Shown here: in pieces, positions 1-5,949 of the stretch
Position numbering within the stretch: the first letter of the stretch is position 1
Layout: every line of letters starts with the position of its first letter
NCBI GenBank assembly: GCA_028818385.1
Contig: JAPPNY010000024.1
Location: forward strand, 1 to 6,195
DNA: 6,195 bases
DNA from: Spirochaetaceae bacterium
Lineage (GTDB): Bacteria; Spirochaetota; Spirochaetia; SZUA-6; Bin103
Reading direction: 5' to 3'
Program-made: the position numbers and the translations under genes
The notes under the pieces: model-generated
What the model saw: only the letters and a program-made list of their open reading frames with translations
What the model was told of the DNA's origin: nothing
Databases searched by the model: none

Positions 1-461
1 CGTGTTTCTCCCATGCCAACGCCGGTCCGACCCGGCCGGTGAGGAAGCTTGACATCAGCACGGACGCAGACGGCGTCGATTGTCGCGAGCTGCTCGCCGC
101 GATGAATCGACGCATCACGGTCCTGCTGGACCGCGAGCACCAGATCGGGCACACCTACTTGCTGGGTGTCGACACACTGGCGGCGCTCGCCAGCACGTTT
201 CGGACCCAAGTCCTGCCACTACTGCAAGAGTACTTCTACGACGACTGGGAGAAGATTCGCGCGGTCTTGAACGACAACGGGTTTGTCCGGAAGTCGGATC
301 CGCCCGAGGAGCTGGTCAGCGCGGAGTTGGTGGATGCGGACCGGGCCGTGTACGACCTACTGCCCGCCGCCGACGGCCGGTGGACCGCGGTGACCGCGTA
401 TCAAGCGATCTACGAGCCGAAGACGTCGATGGAAGACAGTAACGCGGCACCCGACGCCTGA
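1..461 (+). CDS. mcrB: McrB, GTP-dependent subunit of the McrBC restriction system (C-terminal part only)
   Basis: McrB is the AAA+ GTPase motor of the McrBC type IV restriction system, which binds DNA carrying modified cytosines, translocates and lets McrC cut. Only the last ~152 residues are here: the frame is open to the left edge (codons from base 3), so the GTG at 39 is an internal valine, not the start. The visible part is the C-terminal lid region of the ATPase. It carries MNRRI..LLDREHQIGHTYL followed by LPLLQEYFYDDWEKIRAVL, which I recognise as the conserved end of McrB-type ATPases. The Walker A/B motifs, the GTP-specificity NTxD-type motif and the N-terminal DNA-recognition domain must lie upstream and cannot be assessed. 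The TGA stop at 459-461 is 2 bases before the mcrC ATG, so the two are almost certainly co-transcribed. Family assignment is firm; the modification recognised is unknown. Confidence 0.88.
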   Translation, partial: CFSHANAGPTRPVRKLDISTDADGVDCRELLAAMNRRITVLLDREHQIGHTYLLGVDTLAALASTFRTQVLPLLQEYFYDDWEKIRAVLNDNGFVRKSDPPEELVSAELVDADRAVYDLLPAADGRWTAVTAYQAIYEPKTSMEDSNAAPDA

Positions 462-463
462 CC

Positions 464-1777
464 ATGCCGACCCCGCGCGTGCTCGTGGTTCGAGAGCACG
501 AACCGCTGACCGGATTGCGTGAGGACGAACAGCGTGATCTGGAGAGATTCGCGCTCGCACAGGCGACCGACGAACGGGGCCGGCGCTGGCCCGTTCTCTC
601 GCTCCGGAACGGTCGCCTCCACGCGCAGAACTACGTCGGGATCATCGAAACGCGCCGGGGAACCGTGATCGAGATCCTCCCGAAGGTCGATCTCTCGAAC
701 GACGGGGACGGCACGACGACGACCAGCGGCGACGCCGGCGAGCTGACGGAAGGCCGTCCTGGCTCCAGAACAGGTAGGGACGAAAACACCCGGCGGGTCT
801 TCCTCACGATGCTGCGAGACTGGCGCGGTCTCTGGCAGGCACAGCTTGACGGTGCCAGCATCCGCGCGACTCGGCGCTTCGACATGTTCGAAGCGTTCGT
901 CCATCTGTTCCTGGTGAGCGTTGTCCTGCTGACCCGGCGTGGCCTCGCCCGGGCGTACCGCGCACAGGAGGCGAATCTCCCCTGTCTGCGGGGCCGGATC
1001 TTGTTCCCGCCGCACGTCCGCGAGAATCTGGTCGACCGCTCCAGGTTCTACGTCGGCTACGACGAGTTCACGGCGGACCGACCCGCCAACCGCCTGATAC
1101 ACAGCGCGTTACGACGGCTCGCGGGTATCGTTCGCCATCCCGAGAACCGGCAGCGCGTCCATCAGTTGCGCATCGTTTTCTCCGATGTGCCCTTGTCGAC
1201 GAACCTGGACGACGACTGGGCACGGCGCCGCGTGGACCGTTCGATGCGGCACTACGACACCGTGATGCCGTGGGTCGGGTTGTTCCTTTTCGGCCGGGGG
1301 CTCGTCACGTTCCACGGTCCACACGTCAACCGTGCGCTGCTGTTTCCGATGGAGGAGGTGTTCGAGGACTACGTCACCGCCGCCCTCCGCCGCCACCAAC
1401 GGCGGTTCACCGTGCGCGCCCAGGGACCGCTGCGGTATCTGGCGACGGACAGCGCCAGCAAGGAGGCCTTTCGGCTGAAGCCGGATGTCGTCCTGATAGA
1501 GCGCGGGCAGTTCCGATTCGTCCTGGATGCGAAGTGGAAGCATCTCGACCCCGCCGCACCGAACCATGGTGTCAGCCAGGACGACGCGTACCAACTCTTC
1601 GCCTACGGGAAGAGGTACGGCTGCCGGCGCGTCGTCCTGATCTATCCGAGGACGACGGCGTTTCGCGAGGCGCTGGTCTTCCGATTCGTCGATGGTCTGG
1701 AAATGGCCTGCTTCCCGTTCAACGTGGCTAACTCGGATGGGGCAGTCGCCGCGATGATGCAGGATCTGCTGCGATGA
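464..1777 (+). CDS. mcrC: McrC, nuclease subunit of the McrBC restriction system
   Basis: McrC is the endonuclease subunit that docks on the McrB hexamer, stimulates its GTPase and cuts DNA containing modified cytosine. The 437-residue protein is complete and slightly longer than the classical E. coli McrC. The N-terminal half holds the family motifs YVGIIE..G..IEILPKV (57-75), LPCLRGRI (172-179) and DEFTADRPANRLI (200-212). The C-terminal nuclease domain has FPMEEVFEDYV (294-304) and a textbook PD-(D/E)xK core: LKPD with D341, then VLDAKWK with D355 and K357, then DAYQLFAYG (374-382). All expected catalytic residues are present, so it should be active. A serine/threonine/glycine/aspartate-rich, probably disordered loop (about 78-110) lies between the N-terminal motif and the helical part. 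The ATG at 464 has no clear Shine-Dalgarno; its position 2 bases after the mcrB stop suggests translational coupling. Confidence 0.93.
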   Translation: MPTPRVLVVREHEPLTGLREDEQRDLERFALAQATDERGRRWPVLSLRNGRLHAQNYVGIIETRRGTVIEILPKVDLSNDGDGTTTTSGDAGELTEGRPGSRTGRDENTRRVFLTMLRDWRGLWQAQLDGASIRATRRFDMFEAFVHLFLVSVVLLTRRGLARAYRAQEANLPCLRGRILFPPHVRENLVDRSRFYVGYDEFTADRPANRLIHSALRRLAGIVRHPENRQRVHQLRIVFSDVPLSTNLDDDWARRRVDRSMRHYDTVMPWVGLFLFGRGLVTFHGPHVNRALLFPMEEVFEDYVTAALRRHQRRFTVRAQGPLRYLATDSASKEAFRLKPDVVLIERGQFRFVLDAKWKHLDPAAPNHGVSQDDAYQLFAYGKRYGCRRVVLIYPRTTAFREALVFRFVDGLEMACFPFNVANSDGAVAAMMQDLLR

Positions 1778-1905
1778 CCGACGCGGACGACCATATGTCC
1801 CCCACGAGCGCGAAGGCGCTCGGTAGGGCGTCTGGAACGCCGAAAGACGGTTGTCTCGGGGCTGGCGGCGGCACGAGGGCACGGCACCAAGGCCGACCGT
1901 GGTAG
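1774..1905 (+). CDS. Small ORF overlapping the mcrC stop (43 aa), hypothetical or truncated third gene
   Basis: An ATG at 1774 overlaps the mcrC stop as ATGA, the arrangement typical of translationally coupled operon genes. It opens a 43-codon frame beginning MTDADDHMSPTSAKALG and ending at TAG 1903-1905. I do not recognise the product. Its second half is rich in glycine, arginine and histidine and looks like chance reading of GC-rich DNA. A hairpin that could end the operon (1805-1822) lies inside it. It could be the surviving N-terminus of a third gene of the restriction operon cut off at the junction with the GC-richer block, or a fortuitous ORF. The sequence supports the overlap only, not the function. 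Confidence 0.2.
   Translation: MTDADDHMSPTSAKALGRASGTPKDGCLGAGGGTRARHQGRPW
1805..1822 (+). terminator. GC-rich hairpin 27 bases after mcrC, possible operon terminator
   Basis: A perfect 7-bp stem, CGAGCGC / GCGCTCG, closes a GAAG tetraloop. It lies 27 bases after the mcrC stop codon, where a terminator is expected. No T-run follows (the next bases are gtagggcg), so it is not a classical intrinsic terminator. It may act as a hairpin-only terminator or mRNA 3' stabiliser. Confidence 0.35.
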
Positions 1906-1915
1906 GCAGACTGAC

Positions 1916-1954
1916 GGCGGTAAGCCGCCCGACCGCTCAGGACCGCTCGCGGTC
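1916..1954. terminator. Cluster of short inverted and direct repeats between convergent mcrC and esterase genes
   Basis: Two small hairpins occur back to back: GGCGG(1916-1920)/CCGCC(1925-1929) with a TAAG loop, and GACCGC(1941-1946)/GCGGTC(1949-1954). The octamer GACCGCTC is also directly repeated at 1931-1938 and 1941-1948, period 10. The second hairpin overlaps the esterase stop codon (1953-1955), so in that direction it sits at the transcript end. Since genes converge here it could end transcription in both directions, but there is no T-run on either strand. Confidence 0.25.
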
Positions 1955-3038
1955 AGAGATGGCGGGCCAGGAAGTCGTAGGCCAGCCGGCCGCTGATCTG
2001 GTGCCGGCCTTCGAAGTCGTCGGTGACCAGCATGTCCTCGGCGTCGAAGGCGCGCCACGCCGCCCGCGCCCTGTCCACCGACGCGCGCACGCCGTCGATC
2101 GGAAAGATCGTGTCGCGCCGGCCCGCTTCGATCAGGCAGGGGCGGGGCGCGATCAGCCCTGCGAAGTCGCTGAGCTCACCGTGACCCAGCAGGCCGGGCA
2201 CGAAGTTGCACGTGCAGTGCGCGAAGGTCAGGATGCTCTGCCGCCAGTCGCAGAAGTAGCCGGAGATCACGCAGGCGCGGATGCGGTCGTCGCACGCGGT
2301 GGAGAAGTAGGTGTGCGCGCCGCCGCCGGAAATCCCCATCGCCCCCAGGCGCGCGATGTCCGCCTCCGGACGGGTGGCCAGGTAGTCGACCGCGCGCAGG
2401 CCGTCCCAGACGCGCAGGCCCATCACCGAGCCGCCCAGCATGATCGCGTAGGTGCTGGCGTTGTGGCAGGTCGACGGCTCGGGGCCGGTGAGCTCGTCGG
2501 CCAGGGCCGAGTAGTCGGCGCGCCGCTCGCCGAAGCAGCTTATCTCCGGCGCCGCGACCACGAATCCGCGCTCAGCCAGGGCGCACCCGAAGTCCTTGTG
2601 GTAGCCGTCCGGCTCCCACCGCTCGGAGCCGTCTTCCCACAGGCCGACGATGTCGCGCACGCCGTAGCCGTGCCCATGCAGGGCCAGCACGCACGGCGCC
2701 GGTCCGTCGAGGCCCTTCGGGACCAGCACGTAGACCGGCATGGTCGCGTCCGGCCACGTGCGCAGCACCACCCGCTCCCGGACGTAGGAGCCGCGGTCGA
2801 CGGTCTGCTCCAGCTCCGCCTCCACGGCCGGCGCCGGCCGGTCCAGGAACCCCAGGTGCCCGGATAGCGCGCGTCGGGCGTGCGCCTGCCACGCGCGTGC
2901 GGCGTCGGGGGTCGCGGCGTTGAAGGCGCAGTCGCGCTCGGCTCCGGCGTGCAGGGCGTCCAGCAGCCTGAGCGGATCGAATTCCGTTCGCTGGCTCATG
3001 CCGCAACTCTGGAAGTTGGCGGCGGCCGTGGCAAGCAT
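1953..3038 (-). CDS. Alpha/beta hydrolase, acetyl-xylan-esterase / dienelactone-hydrolase-like
   Basis: A 361-residue serine hydrolase, probably a cytoplasmic carboxylesterase acting on acylated sugars or similar esters; the substrate is unknown. The fold elements are in order: beta-strand MPVYVLVPKG (100-109), oxyanion-hole loop LHGHGYG (120-126), nucleophile elbow GISGGG with S237 (235-240), APRP (297-300), acid residue D309 in EAGRRDTIFP, and histidine H346 in FEGRHQ. The full triad is present. The block from ISGYFCDWR through HCTCNFVPGLL to LIAPRP (258-300) matches what I recall of the Abhydrolase_7/AXE1-like families common in Planctomycetes-type genomes. Twelve cysteines and no signal peptide argue for an intracellular location. 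The ATG at 3038 is preferred because GAGGGA lies 6 bases upstream. A second Met (residue 14, codon 2997-2999) begins nearer the conserved part but lacks a ribosome site. It is divergent from the amidohydrolase gene. Confidence 0.85.
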   Translation of the reverse strand: MLATAAANFQSCGMSQRTEFDPLRLLDALHAGAERDCAFNAATPDAARAWQAHARRALSGHLGFLDRPAPAVEAELEQTVDRGSYVRERVVLRTWPDATMPVYVLVPKGLDGPAPCVLALHGHGYGVRDIVGLWEDGSERWEPDGYHKDFGCALAERGFVVAAPEISCFGERRADYSALADELTGPEPSTCHNASTYAIMLGGSVMGLRVWDGLRAVDYLATRPEADIARLGAMGISGGGAHTYFSTACDDRIRACVISGYFCDWRQSILTFAHCTCNFVPGLLGHGELSDFAGLIAPRPCLIEAGRRDTIFPIDGVRASVDRARAAWRAFDAEDMLVTDDFEGRHQISGRLAYDFLARHL

Positions 3039-3040
3039 GC

Positions 3041-3069
3041 TTGATCCCTCGCAGGGCGGCGCGTAGCGT
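3041..3069 (+). promoter_or_regulatory. Predicted leaderless promoter of the amidohydrolase gene
   Basis: TTGATC (3041-3046, four of six matches to TTGACA) is followed by exactly 17 bases and TAGCGT (3064-3069, fits TAnnnT). Seven bases later comes the ATG at 3077. Transcription would then start at or within a base of the A of ATG, giving a leaderless mRNA. This agrees with the lack of a good Shine-Dalgarno before that ATG (only GGGCGG, immediately adjacent). It is a pattern-based prediction; the -10 match is weak outside the anchor bases. Confidence 0.45.
3045..3050 (-). promoter_or_regulatory. Ribosome binding site deciding the esterase start
   Basis: On the minus strand GAGGGA is followed by a 6-base spacer (TCAAGC) and the ATG ending at 3036. 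No comparable site precedes the second in-frame ATG 39 bases downstream, whose upstream sequence is CTTCCAGAGTTGCGGC. This supports the longer protein. The site overlaps the proposed -35 box of the opposite-strand amidohydrolase promoter. Confidence 0.6.
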
Positions 3070-3076
3070 GGGCGGC

Positions 3077-3958
3077 ATGTTTACCGAGGTTCGCGTCGCC
3101 GCATGTTCGTTCAAGCCCCGCAAGTTCGACGTGGCAGCCAACGCGGATCGGCTGGAGGAGCTGTTCCGCCGCGCCGCTCATGCCGGCGCGGAGCTCGCCG
3201 TCGCCCCGGAAGGGGCGCTCGACGGCTACGTGGTGATGCCGATCATCGAGGGCGCGCATCCGGCCGATCGCATGCACGAGGCGGCGGTGAGCCTGCGCGG
3301 GCCCGAGATCGGCCGGTTCCGGGCGCTCGCCCGCGAGCTCGGCATGTGCCTGGCGTTCGGCCTGGCCGAGCGCATCCGCGGCGACGTCTACAACTGCGCG
3401 GTCTTCATCGACGGCGCGGGCGAGATCCGCGGCACGTACCACAAGATGCAGCTCGCCGAGGGCTACCACGACGACTGGTGGTTCAACCGCCTCGGCAAGC
3501 GCTCGCGCGCGTTTCAGACGCCGTTCGGGAAGTGCGGGGTGCTGATCTGCAACGACCGCTGGAATCCGGACATCGCCCGTATTCCGGTGCTGGACGGCGC
3601 CCGCTACCTGTTGATCCCGTCCTTCGGGTCGCGTTCACGCAGCCAGGACCGGGCCGTGCTCGCGCGGGCCAGGGAGAACGGCGTGCCGATCGTGGAGGCC
3701 AACGTCGGCGTGACGCTGATCGTCAGCAAGGGCGAGGTGGTCGCGTGCGAGCGCCGGGTGGATGCGCTGACCACGGGAGTCATCGACGTGCCGGCGGCTC
3801 CGTCGGCCGCCAACCGCGACCGGCACGAGGAAGCGTTCCTGCGCTGGCGGGCCGCGGAGATGCCCAACCGCTACGAGCAGGGCGAAGCGCGCCGCAAGGC
3901 GGGCACCGGGCACCCGGCGCACCACGACCCGCACGGCCGGCTGGTCGCGGCCGGGTAG
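3077..3958 (+). CDS. Carbon-nitrogen hydrolase (nitrilase superfamily amidohydrolase)
   Basis: A 293-residue nitrilase-superfamily enzyme that should hydrolyse a C-N bond of an amide, carbamoyl compound or nitrile via a cysteine thioester intermediate. The catalytic Glu-Lys-Cys triad is complete: E45 in VAPEGALDGY, K123 in GTYHKMQLAEGY and C158 in GVLICNDRWNPD. The substrate cannot be told. The general layout is closer to amidase/ureidopropionase-type branches than to true nitrilases, but this is a judgement from motif style. The C-terminal ~45 residues after GVIDVPA are charged (RHEEAFLRWRAAEMPNRYEQGEA shortened here to its ends), ending in a His-rich tail, and probably form the helix and tail used in oligomer contacts. 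ATG 3077 is chosen over the in-frame TTG at 3041, which would add 12 unconserved-looking residues and lies in the predicted promoter. No signal peptide. It diverges from the esterase and converges on the propeller gene, 7 bases apart. Confidence 0.87.
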   Translation: MFTEVRVAACSFKPRKFDVAANADRLEELFRRAAHAGAELAVAPEGALDGYVVMPIIEGAHPADRMHEAAVSLRGPEIGRFRALARELGMCLAFGLAERIRGDVYNCAVFIDGAGEIRGTYHKMQLAEGYHDDWWFNRLGKRSRAFQTPFGKCGVLICNDRWNPDIARIPVLDGARYLLIPSFGSRSRSQDRAVLARARENGVPIVEANVGVTLIVSKGEVVACERRVDALTTGVIDVPAAPSAANRDRHEEAFLRWRAAEMPNRYEQGEARRKAGTGHPAHHDPHGRLVAAG

Positions 3959-3965
3959 CGCGGAG

Positions 3966-5594
3966 TCACGCGACGAAACGAAACCCGTAGATCCTCATCC
4001 GGCGCAGGTGGAACTGCAGCCGGACCGGCGTGCCGGCCCAAGCGCCGAGGGTGGCGCCGCCGTCCCAGGTGACCGGCGCGTCGAGCGCGTCCGCGTTCAG
4101 CGGACGGCAGCGGTCGAACGTCAGTCCCTTGATCGGCGGGCCGTCGTGCCGCGGAAAGGAGCCGGCCGGCGGGGTGGTGTCTCCCCGCACCACCTGCACG
4201 CGCAGCTCCGCCTCCGCGCCGGTGGGCTCCGCGTTCACGGTGAGCCGGCGCCCGGCGAAGCGGATCTCGCGCGTCGCGAAGATGCCGAGCTCGCTGCCGG
4301 CCTCGATCCCGACGAACCGGTCGCGGCCGAACGTGACCCGCCCCATGCCGCCGTCGGACGGCGTATCGCCGTCACGCAGACCGGCGGCGTGCCACGGCCC
4401 CGGCGTGTAGGTCGCGTCCACCGCGCCGTTGTGCGGTCCCTGACCGGTGCGCGTGTAGAGCGCCACGCGGTCCGGTGAGTCCGGACGGTCCGGTGAGGCC
4501 GGCAGGATGCCGGGACCGGCGTAGATCCGGAACTGGTCGTAGGCCCCCGGCTCGTCGCTGTTGGCGACGATCGGCGCTCGCGTGGGACGAATCCAGGTCC
4601 GGTTGTCGCGGCTGACGGCGAGCTGCAGGTCGAGCTTCCCGCTCCAGTGGTGATAGGGCGAGAAGAACATCAGGTGCATGTCGCGGTACGGACTCCACGG
4701 ACCGTTGTAGAAGTCGACGTCCAGCCCGTCCTCGTGGTCGGGCGCCAGGACGATCTCCGGCGGCGTCCACTCGGGGTGAGGCCCGTCGAAGCGCATCGCC
4801 TCGATGCGGGCGACCGACCGTCCCCAGCCCTGCGGCAGCACGGGACGGTCGCCGACGTCGCGGCCGGCCCGCTTCAGGCTGTTCGAGCGGATGTAGGCCA
4901 CGTAGCGGCCCAGTACCGGGTCGTAGTTGGCCACGTTCTGGGTGTCCAGGCCGGGGATGTTGTAGCCCCACGGATACAGCGACCAGGACAGCCCGTCGCC
5001 GGAGAAGGCGCCGCGCAGGCCGAACGGCGTCCGGCCGCGGTGCAGCATCTTGTAGCGCTCGGCCGGCGGCGCCGTCGGGTCGACGAACACGCAGGCGCCT
5101 TCCGCGTAGCGGTCGATGTCGCCGCGCAGGACCACGTTGTTCGCCGTGGACCCGTCTACCTCGACCAGTCCGAGGGCGGGTTTGCGCCAAGTCACGCCGT
5201 CGTCGGACTCGGCATAGGCCACCATCATCTGCGTGACCGTGCCGGGCTCGCGGGCCGGCCGTTGATGGGGGTAGCGCGGGTCGCGGGCGGAGCGGTGATC
5301 GGTGTTGTACCAGCAGCGAAAGCGACCCCCGTCGTGCAGGACCGTCACCCAGTAGATGCCTCCGGTCTCCCACGACGCACCTCGACCTGGCAGCATCACC
5401 GGTGCCGGGTCCTTGACGGCGGTGCCCGGAGTGAACCGGATGTTGACCGGATAGTCCCGCGAGGCGACCGTGCCCCGCGTCAGCAGGAAGTCATCGCAGA
5501 AGAGCTGCACGTCGTTGGCCACGTCCAGCACGTGCGATGCGCCCGTCGCCCCGAAGTCGATCCGTCCACCCGGCGGCAATCCGGTCGAGTCCAT
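3966..5594 (-). CDS. Glycosidase-like five-bladed beta-propeller protein with C-terminal beta-sandwich
   Basis: A 542-residue protein of the large, poorly characterised family starting with a 'QLFxDDxLL' motif (here VQLFCDDFLLTR, 29-40). It is often annotated as glycosyl hydrolase family 32/43-like. Three Asp-box-type blade motifs are visible: SDDGVTW (130-136), SGDGLSW (198-204) and SRDNRTW (328-334). The downstream family motif KPALGLVEVDGS..NNVVL (138-156) is also present. The last ~100 residues look like the usual C-terminal sandwich: LTVNAEP (451-457), IKGLTFDRCRPLNAD (488-502), VTWDG (508-512) and PVRLQFHLRRMRIYGFRF (523-540). No signal peptide is seen, so it is probably cytoplasmic. 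Members occur near sugar and ester catabolic genes, but catalytic residues are not established and I cannot name a reaction. ATG 5594 is backed by GGAGG 7 bases upstream. An 18-base repeat encodes SPDRPD-SPDR at 367-376. Confidence 0.75.
   Translation of the reverse strand: MDSTGLPPGGRIDFGATGASHVLDVANDVQLFCDDFLLTRGTVASRDYPVNIRFTPGTAVKDPAPVMLPGRGASWETGGIYWVTVLHDGGRFRCWYNTDHRSARDPRYPHQRPAREPGTVTQMMVAYAESDDGVTWRKPALGLVEVDGSTANNVVLRGDIDRYAEGACVFVDPTAPPAERYKMLHRGRTPFGLRGAFSGDGLSWSLYPWGYNIPGLDTQNVANYDPVLGRYVAYIRSNSLKRAGRDVGDRPVLPQGWGRSVARIEAMRFDGPHPEWTPPEIVLAPDHEDGLDVDFYNGPWSPYRDMHLMFFSPYHHWSGKLDLQLAVSRDNRTWIRPTRAPIVANSDEPGAYDQFRIYAGPGILPASPDRPDSPDRVALYTRTGQGPHNGAVDATYTPGPWHAAGLRDGDTPSDGGMGRVTFGRDRFVGIEAGSELGIFATREIRFAGRRLTVNAEPTGAEAELRVQVVRGDTTPPAGSFPRHDGPPIKGLTFDRCRPLNADALDAPVTWDGGATLGAWAGTPVRLQFHLRRMRIYGFRFVA
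4468..4497. repeat. Two-copy 18-base tandem repeat inside the propeller gene
   Basis: The 12-mer CGGTCCGGTGAG occurs at 4468-4479 and again at 4486-4497, i.e. period 18 with a 6-base spacer. On the coding (minus) strand it produces the in-frame repeat SPDRPD SPDR in a surface-type loop between propeller blades. It looks like a small in-frame duplication; length change by whole units would keep the frame. Confidence 0.7.
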
Positions 5595-5596
5595 GA

Positions 5597-5642
5597 TCCT
5601 TCCTCCACCGACACTAGCCTAATGTGTTGCGAGGTAATGATA
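5597..5642 (-). promoter_or_regulatory. Ribosome binding site and possible -10 box of the propeller gene
   Basis: On the minus strand GGAGG (5602-5606) precedes the ATG by 7 bases, a strong Shine-Dalgarno that fixes the start at 5594. Upstream, TATCAT (5637-5642) matches TATAAT at five of six positions and would give a leader of about 36 bases. No good -35 box is seen 16-18 bases further up. A closer TAGGCT (5616-5621) is an alternative -10. The ribosome site is confident, the promoter box is not. The box abuts the tRNA-like sequence on the other strand. Confidence 0.45.
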
Positions 5643-5650
5643 TGGGGAAA

Positions 5651-5732
5651 GGGGAGTGACAGAGCGGTATTGGGCTACAGTGAGACCGCGAGGCACAACC
5701 CCGACTCGCGGGTTCGACTCCCGCTCTCTCCG
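5651..5732 (+). tRNA. Degenerate tRNA-like sequence with serine-type acceptor (tRNA pseudogene or attachment-site remnant)
   Basis: The 3' half is canonical: T-stem GCGGG (5708-5712), loop TTCGACT, T-stem CCCGC (5720-5724), acceptor strand TCTCTCC and discriminator G (5732). The CCA is not encoded directly (next bases TCCA). The TCTCTCCG end is typical of bacterial tRNA-Ser. The 5' half fits only partly. GGGGAG (5651-5656) pairs with CTCTCC (one G-U), but one acceptor base seems missing before T8. The D-arm reads CAG-AGCGGTA-TTG, with the expected A14, G15, GG and A21. Threading on puts T33 at 5681 and anticodon GAG (Leu) at 5682-5684, yet the flanking stem CTACA/CGCGA hardly pairs. About 16 bases remain for a variable arm. 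Acceptor (Ser) and anticodon (Leu) disagree and the anticodon stem is broken, so a working tRNA is unlikely. It may be a decayed tRNA, or a tRNA 3' end joined to foreign DNA. Confidence 0.4.
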
Positions 5733-5744
5733 TCCATCAACGGA

Positions 5745-5759
5745 GTTCCGCGAAGGAAC
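5745..5759. terminator. Short hairpin after the tRNA-like sequence
   Basis: GTTCC-GCGAA-GGAAC is a perfect 5-bp stem with a 5-base loop, 12 bases after the tRNA-like 3' end. No T-run follows. It could be a weak terminator or processing element, or chance. Confidence 0.2.
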
Positions 5760-5799
5760 CACTTGGCCCCGCTACGATTACGGCTTCACTCCAGTGGCC

Positions 5800-5949
5800 A
5801 TGTCGACCACCAAGCGAGCCAGCCGGACCGCGTCCTTTGGCCGTTCCGGACACCTTTGGTTTCCCCACGGCACCGAAATGTGCGCCCACGCGCCCACGGG
5901 TGTCAACGTCAACAAGGTGGTGGGTCAGTTTCGGATCACGGTCTGGTGA
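5800..5949 (+). CDS. Small hypothetical ORF (49 aa), doubtful
   Basis: From ATG 5800 the frame reads MSTTKRASRTASFGRSGHLWFPHG and ends VVGQFRITVW at TGA 5947-5949. The same frame is open back through the tRNA-like sequence (the telltale GFDSRSLRPS is just the translated T-arm and acceptor), so the upstream extension is not protein. There is no ribosome site before 5800 and no family I recognise. It could be a piece of a decayed gene or chance. Confidence 0.15.
   Translation: MSTTKRASRTASFGRSGHLWFPHGTEMCAHAPTGVNVNKVVGQFRITVW

Noticed and set aside
410..1102. Minus-strand ORF (230 aa) opposite mcrB/mcrC
   Set aside because: It lies antisense to confident McrB/McrC coding sequence with no motif of its own.
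1851..2867. Long plus-strand ORF (338 aa) opposite the esterase
   Set aside because: It is antisense to a gene with a complete catalytic triad, has a chance-like Arg/Ala/Val/Gly composition and no recognisable motif. Long antisense frames are normal in DNA of this GC content.
3041..3076. TTG start extending the amidohydrolase by 12 residues
   Set aside because: No ribosome site precedes it, the added residues (MIPRRAARSVGG) look unconserved, and the codon coincides with the proposed -35 box. ATG 3077 starts directly before the conserved first strand.
3934..3972. Hairpins at the convergent ends of the amidohydrolase and propeller genes (CGGCCG pair at 3934-3953, CGCG pair at 3959-3972)
   Set aside because: The stems are short, mostly inside coding sequence and lack a T-run; such pairs are expected by chance at this GC content.
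5700..5735. 3' end of a tmRNA (similar T-arm)
   Set aside because: The T-arm alone resembles tmRNA, but there is no GGGGC-type tmRNA 5' end, no tag-peptide frame and no space for pseudoknots. The TCTCTCC acceptor strand is tRNA-Ser-like.
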